DNA of 27,416 nucleotides, taken from positions 1 to 27,416 of the forward strand of contig JARKIF010000337.1 in NCBI GenBank assembly GCA_029378245.1, given 5' to 3'. Of this stretch, positions 10,266 through 19,413 are shown one piece after another (positions within the stretch are counted from its first letter, which is position 1; the number at the start of each line of letters is the position of its first letter). This DNA is from Roridomyces roridus (Eukaryota; Basidiomycota; Agaricomycetes; Agaricales; Mycenaceae). Position numbers and translations under genes: made by a program. Under the pieces are notes generated by a model. The model saw only the letters and a list, made by a program, of their open reading frames with translations, was not told the origin of the DNA and made no database searches.

Positions 10266-11795
10266 TTAGACATCATCTTCATCCAGGAGCTCGAGTGACT
10301 CCTCGTCTTGGTCATCCACGTCCATTTCTTCGTCAGAGTCGTGTTCGAGCATCCCATCAGTCGGAAGTCCGTCTGCTAATTGAGCCAGGCGAGGATCTCC
10401 ACGGGAAATATACGGCAGAAGGCGTGTAGCTGCAATGCCCTGGGTGCTGATTGCACCGGAAAGTTCGCGTAAGACGTATGATCCGCCCTTTGTTCTGCGT
10501 ACAACAGCGTAGGGACCAATCCATTTGGCTTTGGATTTACGACCAAGGTCATTGGCAACGCGGGAATTGCGAACAAGGACAAGTTCATCGGGATGGTAGA
10601 CTTCGCGGTAGAATCTGGCTGCGTAACGGCGTTCAAATTCCTCCTTGGATCGAATACGACTAGCAAGCAAGCGCTCAGCAGCTTGTGCAAGGTCTGCGGG
10701 TCTGCGTTCGATTTGACGGGTGCGTAGAGCAAGCAGTTCACTAGAGCTCATATGTGTCTTCCATCCCTCGACCAGGAATGTGGACTCTGTGAGATCAAAT
10801 GGGAGGATGGGATCGAATCCATGTAGTGTGAAGTAGGGGGTTTGTCCCGTAGCCCGTCTGAACGTAACACGATCCGCAAATACAGCAGGATGAAGCTTGA
10901 GGGGCCACAGATTGATGTTGCCCTCGCAGGCCTTGATGATGGATTCTCGGAGAATAAAGTGTCCGCGCTCGACAACACCATTGCCGCGTGAATTGTACGG
11001 GGAAATCTTGACATGCGGGATGTTGAGGGTGTCCATCAAGATCGCAAACGCTTCCTTGACTTCGGATCCGTTGTCCGTAGTGACCTGGAGAATTACGCCG
11101 TATCTGCAATAAATCTCTTCCCAGAAAAACTTGGCTAGGGATTTTGCATTGGCACGTCGCAGTGCTCTGGCTTCGGTGACTCCGGAGAGATCATCCTTGG
11201 CTGCTACAATGTATCGAAATCCACGTGCCAGGGGCATGAACATGATGTCGATGTATACTTTGGAGAAAACGGTGACCGGTGCGGATACGGTGAGCGGAAT
11301 TTGCATGGAGGTTCGTGCGCGCAGTTGACATTCGTGACATGAACGGACATGTTCGAGTACTTGAGTGCGCATGTGGGGCCAGAAGAAACGTAGCTGGATC
11401 GTTTCCAGTGTTGCTGCTTCGCCACGATGTCCCAACATCTCGTGAGCTTGCGTTAGAATTTCAACCCGCTTGACTGGGTCAAAAATAACAAGCTGGGGCA
11501 TTTTCCCGTGGTTGCGCTTGAACATCTGGCTTCCTTTCATGTAATAGTCGGCAGTCTTTTCAGGAAGCGACGCTTGGCCTGTAGACGACGTTGCTTTTCC
11601 GTCTGCGGGAATTAGGCAACTGGAGCGTAATGAGGAAATGTCGAATATCGAATAGAGTGGAATCGAAAGGGGAGAGAGGTGGTGAAGTGTGATTGGCATA
11701 AACAGAAGCAGTGGGATATGATTGAGAGGAAGTAAGAGTGGGACGGGCATGAGTGAGATAGAAATTGTGGAAGGTGGAAGGCAATTTGCCGGCAT
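10266..11795 (-). CDS. Gypsy integrase (C-terminal part of pol)
   Basis: The integrase inserts element cDNA into the host genome. The frame is open for 509 codons, but the first ~60 residues are out of phase with pol and the integrase proper starts at about 11580. An HHCC zinc site is visible (HEMLGH, residues 118-123, and CHEC, 153-156). The catalytic core has D183 (YIDIMF), D241 (TTDNGSEV) and E276 (NGVVERGH), with 34 residues between the second D and the E by my count. The GPY/F module follows (KWIGPYAVVRRTKGGSYVL), and the protein ends in a strongly acidic tail (DSDEEMDVDDQDEESLELL). I see no chromodomain. All catalytic residues are present, so the domain looks intact. Confidence 0.9.
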   Translation of the reverse strand: MPANCLPPSTISISLMPVPLLLPLNHIPLLLFMPITLHHLSPLSIPLYSIFDISSLRSSCLIPADGKATSSTGQASLPEKTADYYMKGSQMFKRNHGKMPQLVIFDPVKRVEILTQAHEMLGHRGEAATLETIQLRFFWPHMRTQVLEHVRSCHECQLRARTSMQIPLTVSAPVTVFSKVYIDIMFMPLARGFRYIVAAKDDLSGVTEARALRRANAKSLAKFFWEEIYCRYGVILQVTTDNGSEVKEAFAILMDTLNIPHVKISPYNSRGNGVVERGHFILRESIIKACEGNINLWPLKLHPAVFADRVTFRRATGQTPYFTLHGFDPILPFDLTESTFLVEGWKTHMSSSELLALRTRQIERRPADLAQAAERLLASRIRSKEEFERRYAARFYREVYHPDELVLVRNSRVANDLGRKSKAKWIGPYAVVRRTKGGSYVLRELSGAISTQGIAATRLLPYISRGDPRLAQLADGLPTDGMLEHDSDEEMDVDDQDEESLELLDEDDV

Positions 11796-11835
11796 TGAGA
11801 GCTAGGAGAGCGATATCATCCAACCACGAGTCGTC

Positions 11836-12540
11836 GTGGTCTTCGATAGTTTCGCCCTCACCAAGTTCCCGTCGAGAGAGAGCATCAGGTGCGTGGAAAG
11901 ATTTTCCGGGGACGTGAATCAAGTTGAAATCAAACAACAGGATGCCTTGAATCCAGCGATTGATAGCTGCATTGGGCTGCAGATCGGGTGCGTTCAACAT
12001 GCCTTTGATATACTTGGCGTCAACCTCGATATTCAACTGTTTGATTCCGAACAGGAATAATCGCCAATGCTGGAGGTGCGCGATAAAGGCCGTAGAGCTC
12101 GAGTTTGGGCTGCGAATATCGAGACTCTCGTTCGTTGAATGGCAGAGAACCGTAGCGAGCGGGTCTGCGACGGTCCATCGGTGTCTTCCTGTGCCAGGAT
12201 GAAGCCTGTACCACGGAAACTTGAATCGACCGAGAAGTAGACAGCGCGATCCGAGGAATAGTTGATATTGACTAATGCTGGTGCCGTCGTTACATATTCC
12301 TTCAATTTGGCAAAGGCCTCGGCTTGTTCTGTACTCCAAATGAACTCTGCGTCTCGATGGAAGAGCTGGGCGAGTGGACGGGCAAGTGCAGAATAATTCG
12401 GAATCCAAATTCGTACACCTCCGCAAAGACCGAGGAATCGACGAACAGACTTGGCGTCTGTGAGCGGCGGCCAATTCAAAATCTTGTTGACACGATTGGG
12501 ATCAGGCAAGCGTCCGTCCGCGTTGCATATCTGACCGAGA
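11836..12540 (-). CDS. Gypsy RNase H and connection domain (frame broken)
   Basis: RNase H removes the RNA strand during reverse transcription. The RT thumb/connection appears as LNWPPLTDAKSVRRFLGLCG (12490-12420). The first RNase H block is VYFSVDSSFRGTGFILAQED (about 12245-12185), with the catalytic Asp in FSVDSS. The C-terminal block VDAKYIKGMLNAPDLQ and IHVPGKSFHAPDALSRRE (about 12030-11870) lies in a different frame from the first. A frame change therefore falls at about 12060-12180, where the intervening residues read poorly. Confidence 0.8.
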
Positions 12541-12549
12541 ATCAACACC

Positions 12550-13566
12550 TCAGCGCGTGCGATCTGGTTTTCTTGGCTGAGAACGTGGCGCCGGCTCTTT
12601 TTGACTCGATGCATCACCGGTGCACCCATCAACTGCATGCTCCCAACAAATTGTCGGATGCCGGGGTTCTCGGGCAGCTTGGTGGGTTCGCCAGCTCGTC
12701 AGGATACTGTTGTCGAGGGACCTTTGATTGGCAGATCGTCGAGAACACATTGGCAACATGCGGGATTTCGTGTTGTAGAATGAATACCATGCACTGTTGG
12801 AACTCGGTAGGTGAATTGGTGAAGCCCTGAGGCAAGCAGGTGAGACGGAGAAGACCGAGTGGCGTCATGAACGCAAGTGATGTCCCGATCTACAGGGTCA
12901 CAGTACGTGCGTCGAAACCCGAAAATAAATCGAAGACGGTGAATATCTGGCATCCAGCGTATGGTTGAACAAATTCGTCCAGAATCGGCGGGACTTCCGG
13001 CGTCTCGAACAGTGACTTTATTGAGAGTGCTGGAGATCGGGGACAATGCCAATGCTCCACTCTTCTTCAAAACACAAAACCAGCGTGATCGGTAGGCGCT
13101 CTGGGAGTGCTCATACACGCCGTGGGCTATCTTGAGCTTCAATAGCTCAACGACCTTGTCGAGAATCCCAGGAGGGATAGGGATATTCTTGAACGCCCAT
13201 GGTATGTGCTCGATGACAGGATAGACGTAGTCGGAGAAATAGTCGCTGCGGAAGGTGCCTCTGTCCGTCTCAACAAATGCGAGAGCATCTTGGTTGAGAA
13301 GCATGATGTGCTCGAACAATTTCACTTCCGTCTGTGAGATTCCCGTCGTGGTTGATTTCAAGACTATCCATTCGTTCTCGAGTCAGCTTTTCGGTGGGAA
13401 CGAACTCCGGAGGTTGTCGAGTGAGTGGTGGCAGGGATATGAGAGGGTCCTCGGGGAATTGTCGTCGAGTCCGCGCATATTCGGGGTACGGTTGTGCAAG
13501 TGGTTTCACTTTTTGCGCAACTCTTTTGTACGCTGTCAGGACTTCTGCGATTCGTACTCGTCGCAC
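12550..13566 (-). CDS. Gypsy reverse transcriptase (frame broken several times)
   Basis: RT copies element RNA into DNA. The N-terminal approach region RRVRIAEVLTAYKRVAQKVK and the block LTRERMDSLEINHDGN lie in one frame (13566-13340). The next frame carries LFEHIMLLNQDALAF, ETDRGTFRSDYFSDYVYP and YRSRWFCVLKKSG (to about 13050), then LNKVTVRDAG. A third frame carries MTPLGLLRLTCLPQGFTNSP and FQQCMVFILQHEIPHVANVF (12868-12745). The catalytic DD box follows directly, as LDDLPIKGP in yet another frame, so a one-base change falls exactly at the active-site motif at about 12740. All conserved blocks occur in the right order, which fits one intact RT read with base errors better than random decay. 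Confidence 0.85.
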
Positions 13567-13567
13567 G

Positions 13568-14207
13568 TCATTGGAAGCAAAATATCGACCTACTCGACCT
13601 CATCGAGGGTATATATATCTGCTCCATGCCGTCGAGGTGGGGTTTGATCGCAAATCCCGTCGTGGGTTCATATTCCGTGTCAATGTCGTAACACGGATCA
13701 ACGGATTCGGTATCACTTCGCGGCACGGAAGAATCACGGCGGCGTGATCGATTTGATTGATCGCCTGATGGCTCGGGGATGATTCGCGTGAAATGCACGT
13801 AGTGTCTGCCAGGGACAAAGTAACGTTGCGTGGTCGAAGGGAATTTCTCGGGGATGGAATTCTGGTATAAACCAGAATGTCGGTCGGGGAGTGATCGTGA
13901 AGGAGCACAGGACTCCAACAAACACGAATGGTGCTAGTTTAGGGCAGTAGCAGGCGAAGAGCTCGAACAGAGTGAGCAGATAGTGCGCTGGAATGAGCAG
14001 GAGGGATATGAAGAGTCCGATGGATAGGGTGCGGAGAGGATAATGGTGTTGAGCCATAGCAAAATTTAAGGTCGCTTGCCACGACCAAGATAAGAACACA
14101 TAGAAATCAGATTCGTTATTTCGGTAATCGTAAGCGTCCGCGGGGCACGGGATAAATTTATACGAGCGGGGAAAGTGGAGTGGAATGTAAATGGGGGAAT
14201 ACGACAA
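13568..14207 (-). CDS. Linker region upstream of gypsy RT
   Basis: Pieces such as YFVPGRHYVHFTRIIPEPSG, YDIDTEYEPTTGFAIKPHLD and GMEQIYIPS read as continuous protein leading into the RT approach region. They form the conserved pre-RT linker of this element group as I recall it. Further upstream (about 13860-14140) a hydrophobic stretch occurs (IGLFISLLLIPAHYLLTLFE), followed by a 16-base motif that also occurs beside the 3' LTR (see findings). Whether the hydrophobic stretch is translated is unknown. Confidence 0.45.
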
Positions 14208-14560
14208 ATCTAATCAGCACGTAGGTAACGGTGAACAACAGCGCGTAGGTAACGGCGAGAGAGTCGATACGAGGGAAGCGGCGCACATAAATCTACTCCT
14301 CACCACCGTACTCGTCAAACCCATTGCTGTTAGGGTTACATCGGCAAACGGATCGTCCGACACCCTTCTCTCTCGATGACCGTCGGCTCGAACTGGTCCG
14401 CAAGATCGGAACCTCCTTGACCGTGGCAAATCCGGAGGTGCATGTCGGCATGATGGTGTTGGCGTCGTGCTCAACCGGTAGCTGCGGAGTCGATCAATGG
14501 TCGTGGCCAAGGTGTGATGGTCGTTGAGATCGGATTGACGAAGAGCTTGCGCAGCGCGGC

Positions 14561-15493
14561 CTAAGAACTTGTCCTCGAAGACGTGATGAGGGGATGGAAA
14601 CGGTTGATGTCGTCAGGACCCTTGATGTCTACCGGAGGAGAAGGGCGACGGAATTCTTGCATACATGCGAAGAAGGACGAGAAGCGAGGAGAGTTCCTGA
14701 AATGGAAGATACGTTCAATCTTGTCATGCATGTAGTCAGCGAGACACGGCGGAAAAACAATCAGTTCCTGGCGCAAGGTAAATTCAACCTGCACCAGGAA
14801 ATCCACGAATAACTGGCGAAAACCTGCGCACTGAATGGCAAAGGCGTCGTTGGTGACCCACTTGTAGTGCTCGGAGACGGGCACCGTCATGAACCTCCAT
14901 GGCGTAAACTCGCCGGGGATGCGACTCGTCATGATTTTGGCAACGCAAGGATCGTGCAATTGGCGGCTCATGACCTCCAGCACAAGCAGTCGAAAGGGAA
15001 CGAAATCGCTGGGAACCCCGCCAGGCGTGGCAAGTGCGGTGATGTGGGATGGAAGACGAGTCCAGTGGCGATGGACCATGATGGGGATGAGACCAGGAGG
15101 ACTGGTATCGCACTGAAAGCCCAGGTTGTGCTCCCGGCCCAGATCCATGTACTTGATCTCCTCGATAGTAACGGCAGCGTTGTACTTGTCGTTGAGCTCG
15201 CGTTCGTAGTGGGAGTGCGTGCGGTCATCTGCACGACGAGCACGTTCGCGGAGAAGATCACGGGGATCCTCACCAACACGATCAACGGAGTAGGTCTCCG
15301 ACCACTCATGCATCAAGCGAGCGAGCTGTATCGCAGCGTGGACATAAGTGGCATCGATCCGGATGGGATGTGCCCAGATAACGGAACGGCCATCATCATC
15401 AACCACGGGCTCGGGGGCGGGACGACGAGGGAAAGGTACAGAACGCCGTGCCATGCGCGAATTGTTGAGGTTCGTGCGAGCGGCGAAGATCAT
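14561..15493 (-). CDS. Unknown domain between gypsy protease and RT, downstream part
   Basis: An uninterrupted 310-codon frame on the element's coding strand, rich in Arg and aromatic residues (for example TRLPSHITALATPGGVPSDF, FTPWRFMTVPVSEHYKWVTN). It belongs neither to protease nor to RT. No catalytic motif, transmembrane helix or zinc finger is visible. Its length, clean frame and charged, folded-protein composition suggest an extra domain or a separate element-borne ORF, perhaps structural. I recall long unassigned regions at this place in other agaric gypsy elements, but I cannot name the family. Confidence 0.6.
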   Translation of the reverse strand: MIFAARTNLNNSRMARRSVPFPRRPAPEPVVDDDGRSVIWAHPIRIDATYVHAAIQLARLMHEWSETYSVDRVGEDPRDLLRERARRADDRTHSHYERELNDKYNAAVTIEEIKYMDLGREHNLGFQCDTSPPGLIPIMVHRHWTRLPSHITALATPGGVPSDFVPFRLLVLEVMSRQLHDPCVAKIMTSRIPGEFTPWRFMTVPVSEHYKWVTNDAFAIQCAGFRQLFVDFLVQVEFTLRQELIVFPPCLADYMHDKIERIFHFRNSPRFSSFFACMQEFRRPSPPVDIKGPDDINRFHPLITSSRTSS

Positions 15494-15655
15494 CGGCTTA
15501 CGTGCCGTGCGAAGACGGGGATCGGTAACAGCAGACGGAGCGGGGATCTCCTCAACGAGGGGTGCGAGACGGAGGACTGCACGGCCAAGACAGCGGGAGG
15601 TTCGTTGGTACCGGCAGCAGCAGTGTACTGCGAGTTAAGCGAAGCGCCGCGGTGA

Positions 15656-16222
15656 TTAACAGGTTCGTGGGGAGCGGAATCGACTGGGTGACAGGGGAAA
15701 GGACGTGTGCCGGAAATTCGGAGCGTGGGATACCAACAGACGCATACATATTGCGCAGGCCAGCCCTACGTGCCCGAGCCTCGATGGCGGGTCGATCTGG
15801 GCCGTCGGAGGGTTGCAACCGGTGTCCAAGTCAATCTCGCCGCCAGGAGGCAAGATAATTTGAGTACGAGCAGCAGTGACAGTCGATGGGGGATTGGCAG
15901 GGACGTGTGGGTCCGCGGGCATGAAGACGGCAGTTGACGACATGATCTCTAAAATTAACTGTGAAACCGGAATGAGGCTGGGAAGACGGTTGTCGTACAA
16001 GTGCTCAAGTGGAGGTAGGGCACAAGTAATGAACTCGATGGGTAGCGCGTGGATGAGGGAGAGCAAAAACTCGAGGAATTCAGTAGCGGGAATGCAATTG
16101 AAAATCGCAGTGGAGAGAAGGTCGGGGCGTTGCGTGCAGACGAGTTTTATGAGCCGTAGTTCGTGCTGGATCAGTTTATTCCCCGGCATCAGAACTTGTG
16201 CTTGCCGAAAGAAGCCCGGCAA
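15656..16222 (-). CDS. Unknown domain between gypsy protease and RT, upstream part
   Basis: The N-terminal half reads as helical protein (LIQHELRLIKLVCTQRPDLL, TEFLEFLLSLIHALPIEFIT, PPLEHLYDNRLPSLIPVSQL). It then becomes Pro/Thr-rich and loses protein character towards 15700. It continues the protease reading frame region with a one-base change at about 16200 and probably links to the frame at 15493. Function unknown. With the next segment it makes up the element's unusually long spacer. Confidence 0.5.
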   Translation of the reverse strand: MPGFFRQAQVLMPGNKLIQHELRLIKLVCTQRPDLLSTAIFNCIPATEFLEFLLSLIHALPIEFITCALPPLEHLYDNRLPSLIPVSQLILEIMSSTAVFMPADPHVPANPPSTVTAARTQIILPPGGEIDLDTGCNPPTAQIDPPSRLGHVGLACAICMRLLVSHAPNFRHTSFPLSPSRFRSPRTC

Positions 16223-17466
16223 ATTTGTCCCATACGGCGTAGATCCAAATCGTTCACCGTCGGGACCGGTGACAGCCGCAAATGAAATTCTGATGCGCCT
16301 CGGGCGCCGCTGGGTCCAACATCTGATACACGCCTATGCTCGTTGAGCAACTTGACGATTCGGAGGAGGAATGCATCCGCCGTCATGCGGTCTTTCTCCG
16401 CAATCCAAATCAACTCTGGGTGCATTTTCAAAAAGCCTTGGATGAATTTCATCAAACCGGCCGGAACAAGCGCCTCGTTGCGTAGAACATTGAAATACAT
16501 CCGCGGGTTTGACGCGAGAAGATGATGAGCCATGATTGGCGTTGCGTCACCGAGCATACTGATTCCAATCTCGAGAAGCTCGGATCTTTCGAGATTATCG
16601 AAACCCGAGTAGAATGTGTGCACAGATATGCCGTCTTTGTGAGGGTTGAATACGGCGTTGATCAAGGCATCGGATGAAAGCAGCTTTTTGGCCTCTTGAT
16701 TGAATTGATCGAGGTCGTCCCACGATTGAACACGTTCGAACAGACCATCGTACATCGCGAGATAACACGTGGGACACACGACAGCTGCGATTTGATTATC
16801 GCCGGGCACGGGATTGAATGCCGACCGCGTAGATTTGGGGTTCGGGATAATCCGAGTCATGTACGATCCGGGCAGTGCCATTGGTGGACTGTCTTCAAGT
16901 TCCTCATCCACCAGAATTTCATATCGGCTGATTCGAGTTTCAGGGTCGCGGAAAACGAGGTAGGTACCATCGAGACGCTCGTCAATGGACACGAAGTTGC
17001 CACGCTGCCAAGGACGGCCGAGCAAAATATCGAACGGCGGGTTTTCTCCAACCCAGAAATTTCCATTCGTCAGGATTGTGCCTCCAACAGTGATATGCAC
17101 GTCTCGTAGGTAGCCTCGGAGCTCTTTGGCACCACCGTTTGCATCTCCCATGGTAATATGGCGAGTAATGTCCATCGAAGTCTGCGACATGTGTTTGCGC
17201 CAAGCCGCCCGGGAAACTATGTTGAGCATAGACCCCGTGTCTACGATAGCTACAACCGTTCTGCCTTGAATCGAAATCTCGATGCGGATAAGCTTCTGAC
17301 GGTCTTGCGTGATGAACGAGGTTGCGACGATAGCGGGAGTTGAAGACGAGCTCGAGGTAGGTGTGTCTGCGAAATGAACATTGCGTGCTTGATTTTTCAA
17401 ACGTAGTGCCTCGATAAGAGCGGCAGAGACGCTAGGGGCGACTGCGAGCAATTGTCCTGCAGACAC
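16189..17466 (-). CDS. Gypsy aspartic protease and following region
   Basis: The retropepsin-type protease cleaves the element polyprotein. The active-site motif is VVAIVDTGSMLNIVS (DTG at about 17241-17233), preceded by the strands LIRIEISIQGRTV. It is followed by ITMGDANGGAKELRG, VHITVGG and the ILLGRPWQRGNFVSIDER block typical of gypsy proteases. The 425-codon frame runs on for about 230 residues past the protease into helical sequence without a known motif (DLDQFNQEAKKLLSSDALIN, FYSGFDNLERSELLEIGISM), which starts the unknown spacer. The frame is clean over its whole length. Confidence 0.85.
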   Translation of the reverse strand: MSAGQLLAVAPSVSAALIEALRLKNQARNVHFADTPTSSSSSTPAIVATSFITQDRQKLIRIEISIQGRTVVAIVDTGSMLNIVSRAAWRKHMSQTSMDITRHITMGDANGGAKELRGYLRDVHITVGGTILTNGNFWVGENPPFDILLGRPWQRGNFVSIDERLDGTYLVFRDPETRISRYEILVDEELEDSPPMALPGSYMTRIIPNPKSTRSAFNPVPGDNQIAAVVCPTCYLAMYDGLFERVQSWDDLDQFNQEAKKLLSSDALINAVFNPHKDGISVHTFYSGFDNLERSELLEIGISMLGDATPIMAHHLLASNPRMYFNVLRNEALVPAGLMKFIQGFLKMHPELIWIAEKDRMTADAFLLRIVKLLNEHRRVSDVGPSGARGASEFHLRLSPVPTVNDLDLRRMGQICRASFGKHKF

Positions 17467-18104
17467 AGACAGGGCGCGTCCAGAATGGAGTTGAGAATAT
17501 GCTGTGGATCAACGTGCGATGAAACAGCTGATTGTCTCGGACCTGGCCGCTTGGAGATTTTTGGGGTCTGCGGTTGCGTATTGGTCGTTTTAAGAACCGG
17601 CTCGGCAACGTCTTCCATGATGGAATCCTCGTTGGAAAAATCGATTCGATCCTCCACCACGTCCACAGGCGTCTGGACCGCCGTTGAATCCTCAACGGGC
17701 TCAGCCTTGACTTTGCCTTTCGAACCCGAAGGCAAGAGACCTTCCAACGGAGCACCAGTATTCTTGACTTGCGAACGAGTATTGGGGTGCCTGGTGTTTG
17801 GATAGGGGGCCGGACGTTCGGGACGGTCCGATGACCGTGTGACTGCAAATATTTTTGCCAGCTCGCCGTCGGTGGTATTCGCCTGAACATAAACTGGTAT
17901 GATGTCAGGGTCTTCAATCGCTTCGGCAGCATTGCACATGCTAATGGGAATTTCCGGGGAGAAAACCAAGTTATTGACAGCAGGCGGCGCCGGCGGAGCA
18001 GCAGGTATCTGGCGTTGACGTATATAAGCGTCGTACAGTCTCGTTCTGCTGATTGAAACGACGCAGTAACCTGCCGTCGGGCCATTCCACTCCTCCTCTT
18101 TCAC
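17397..18104 (-). CDS. Gag-protease linker region
   Basis: This segment lies between the zinc knuckle and the protease. It carries IPISMCNAAEAIEDPDIIPV, then an acidic and Pro/Thr-rich stretch (VQTPVDVVEDRIDFSN, EDSIMEDVAEPVLK), and finally HVDPQHILNSILD. Low-complexity acidic linkers at this place are usual in agaric gypsy elements. The last residues read into a frame change shortly before the protease frame begins. Confidence 0.55.
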   Translation of the reverse strand: MKEEEWNGPTAGYCVVSISRTRLYDAYIRQRQIPAAPPAPPAVNNLVFSPEIPISMCNAAEAIEDPDIIPVYVQANTTDGELAKIFAVTRSSDRPERPAPYPNTRHPNTRSQVKNTGAPLEGLLPSGSKGKVKAEPVEDSTAVQTPVDVVEDRIDFSNEDSIMEDVAEPVLKTTNTQPQTPKISKRPGPRQSAVSSHVDPQHILNSILDAPCLCLQDNCSQSPLASLPLLSRHYV

Positions 18105-18393
18105 CGCGTCTCAGTTCACCTCGCGAAATGATTTCTCCCAGCTTGGCACACTCGTAAACCCCGTGTCCACGAACACCGCATCCAAAGCAGGTACGCTCTT
18201 CGGGACGAAGCTGGGGGCGGACGGCGTTCACATTTGCGTTGGGGTTTGCACCGAAATGGTCTGCCTGCGGAGCGGCGTACTGGTTACCACGGAAGTGATT
18301 CTGAGGAAGAGGTGGCTGCGGTCTAGCGATAACGATGGGTGCGCGAATACAATTCACGGCGTGCGGGTCAAGCGTGGTAGCTTGGTAGTACAA
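17971..18393 (-). CDS. Gag nucleocapsid part with CCHC zinc knuckle
   Basis: The knuckle CFGCGVRGHGVYEC (CX2CX4HX4C, about 18189-18148) binds element RNA during packaging. It is preceded by an Asn/Pro-rich region (FGANPNANVNAVRPQLRPEE). The downstream sequence LGEIISRGELRRGERGGVEW continues the nucleocapsid and then leaves frame at about 18080. Confidence 0.8.
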   Translation of the reverse strand: MYYQATTLDPHAVNCIRAPIVIARPQPPLPQNHFRGNQYAAPQADHFGANPNANVNAVRPQLRPEERTCFGCGVRGHGVYECAKLGEIISRGELRRGERGGVEWPDGRLLRRFNQQNETVRRLYTSTPDTCCSAGAACCQ

Positions 18394-18426
18394 GTATTGT
18401 ACTCGGGGTCGTGAGGGTCATACGAC

Positions 18427-18756
18427 TCATTTTCTTGATGAGGTCTCCGACTTGGTCGGTTGTAGTCGTCTTCGGCGTCTTGGGAGCTGCAGGTGTAGCG
18501 GGAGTATTCGTAGTAGGCACTGGTGCAGCAGGTGTTGTCTCTTGTCCACGCTTGCGCCGTTGCTTAGTCTTTTTCTTTTAGACTTCTTGCGCGCCTCTGC
18601 ATCCGAGTCAGAAGATTCCGACGACTCTGCATCGCTGTCCGAATCAGAATCATCGGAGGAAGAAATCATCCGAGTCAGGTCGGCGTCAAAACGACCGCGT
18701 TTGAGCTTGGTTTCGACAACCTTGATCACGTCCTCCCGTTTGAACGGAGTGGCCAT
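18427..18756 (-). CDS. Gag middle region (frame broken on both sides)
   Basis: The frame begins MATPFKREDVIKVVETKLKR and runs into a serine/aspartate-rich acidic segment and a basic run (ARKKSKRKR). The preceding gag block (LWQGMHSALRHSVEER, about 18835-18790) is in another frame, with the change at about 18785. The C-terminal Leu/Arg-rich end of this frame does not read as gag, so another one-base change lies near 18560-18590, next to a TTTTT run. Confidence 0.65.
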   Translation of the reverse strand: MATPFKREDVIKVVETKLKRGRFDADLTRMISSSDDSDSDSDAESSESSDSDAEARKKSKRKRLSNGASVDKRQHLLHQCLLRILPLHLQLPRRRRRLQPTKSETSSRK

Positions 18757-18842
18757 ATCAAGAGCGGGGTCCTGAGCAAGCAGCGCTCCTCAACGCTGTG
18801 ACGAAGGGCGGAATGCATTCCCTGCCAGAGGTAACGATTTGC

Positions 18843-19298
18843 CTACGTGTCCGTGATGAGCTTCTTGTTCTCGAGCCAACCCGAGACACGAATGTATTGG
18901 CGATAATATTTGCGCCAGTCGCTCATGGACTTGATGGGACGCTTGCGCCACTTGTCGGTCAGCCTGACGAGGTCGCTGAACTTGTGGCGCTGGGCGTCTT
19001 TGTCGGCGTCGAAGATGGAGATCATATCGCTGACGAGGAGGGCCCAATTCGGAGTGGAGTAGTTCTTTAATCCTTCGAGGATATGAACGACTTTGCGGGA
19101 ACAGTACATTTCGAGCGACTCGATGCGCTCCACGTTGTCGCTGACGTTGTTCTCGACAAACAACTTTTCGACATGGTTGAGAAAGCGGACAACGTCCTGG
19201 GCTTTCCCGGTGAATTTCTTGGGAGCACCACGAGCTTTCAACGCCGGCATGTCAATTTGACTGCGTGGGCGCGTAGCGGCGGGGAGATTGGTAGCCAT
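18843..19298 (-). CDS. Gag N-terminal/capsid part
   Basis: The first gag ATG is at 19298, 116 bp inside the 5' LTR edge, and opens ATNLPAATRPRSQIDMPALK. It is followed by PKKFTGKAQDVVRFLNHVEK, the F-x-G-x(n)-FL block that marks retrotransposon gag proteins. After that come VERIESLEMYCSRKVVHILE and WRKYYRQYIRVSGWLENKKL. The frame closes at 18843 shortly before the LWQGMH block continues in another frame. Capsid forms the virus-like particle in which reverse transcription occurs. Confidence 0.8.
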   Translation of the reverse strand: MATNLPAATRPRSQIDMPALKARGAPKKFTGKAQDVVRFLNHVEKLFVENNVSDNVERIESLEMYCSRKVVHILEGLKNYSTPNWALLVSDMISIFDADKDAQRHKFSDLVRLTDKWRKRPIKSMSDWRKYYRQYIRVSGWLENKKLITDT

Positions 19299-19391
19299 GG
19301 TATTGCAGAAGGAAGGGGGTTCGGGAGTATAAGGCGGTGAGTTGCTGAAGATAGTGTGTGGTTCGAGACTGATTTGTTGATTCTAGAAAAA

Positions 19392-19411
19392 CCCCCCCGC
19401 GGTGGGCTCCA
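19392..19411 (-). other. Candidate primer-binding site
   Basis: Two bases inside the 5' LTR the minus strand reads TGGAGCCCACCGCGGGGG. It starts with TGG, as expected for pairing with a tRNA 3' CCA end. The implied tRNA would end in GGGCTCCA, with U before CCA. I cannot say which tRNA that is. Confidence 0.45.
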
Positions 19412-19413
19412 GT

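Noticed and set aside
14867..15655. Long plus-strand open frame of 262 codons
   Set aside because: It is antisense to the clean minus-strand retroelement frame and has no recognisable protein pattern.
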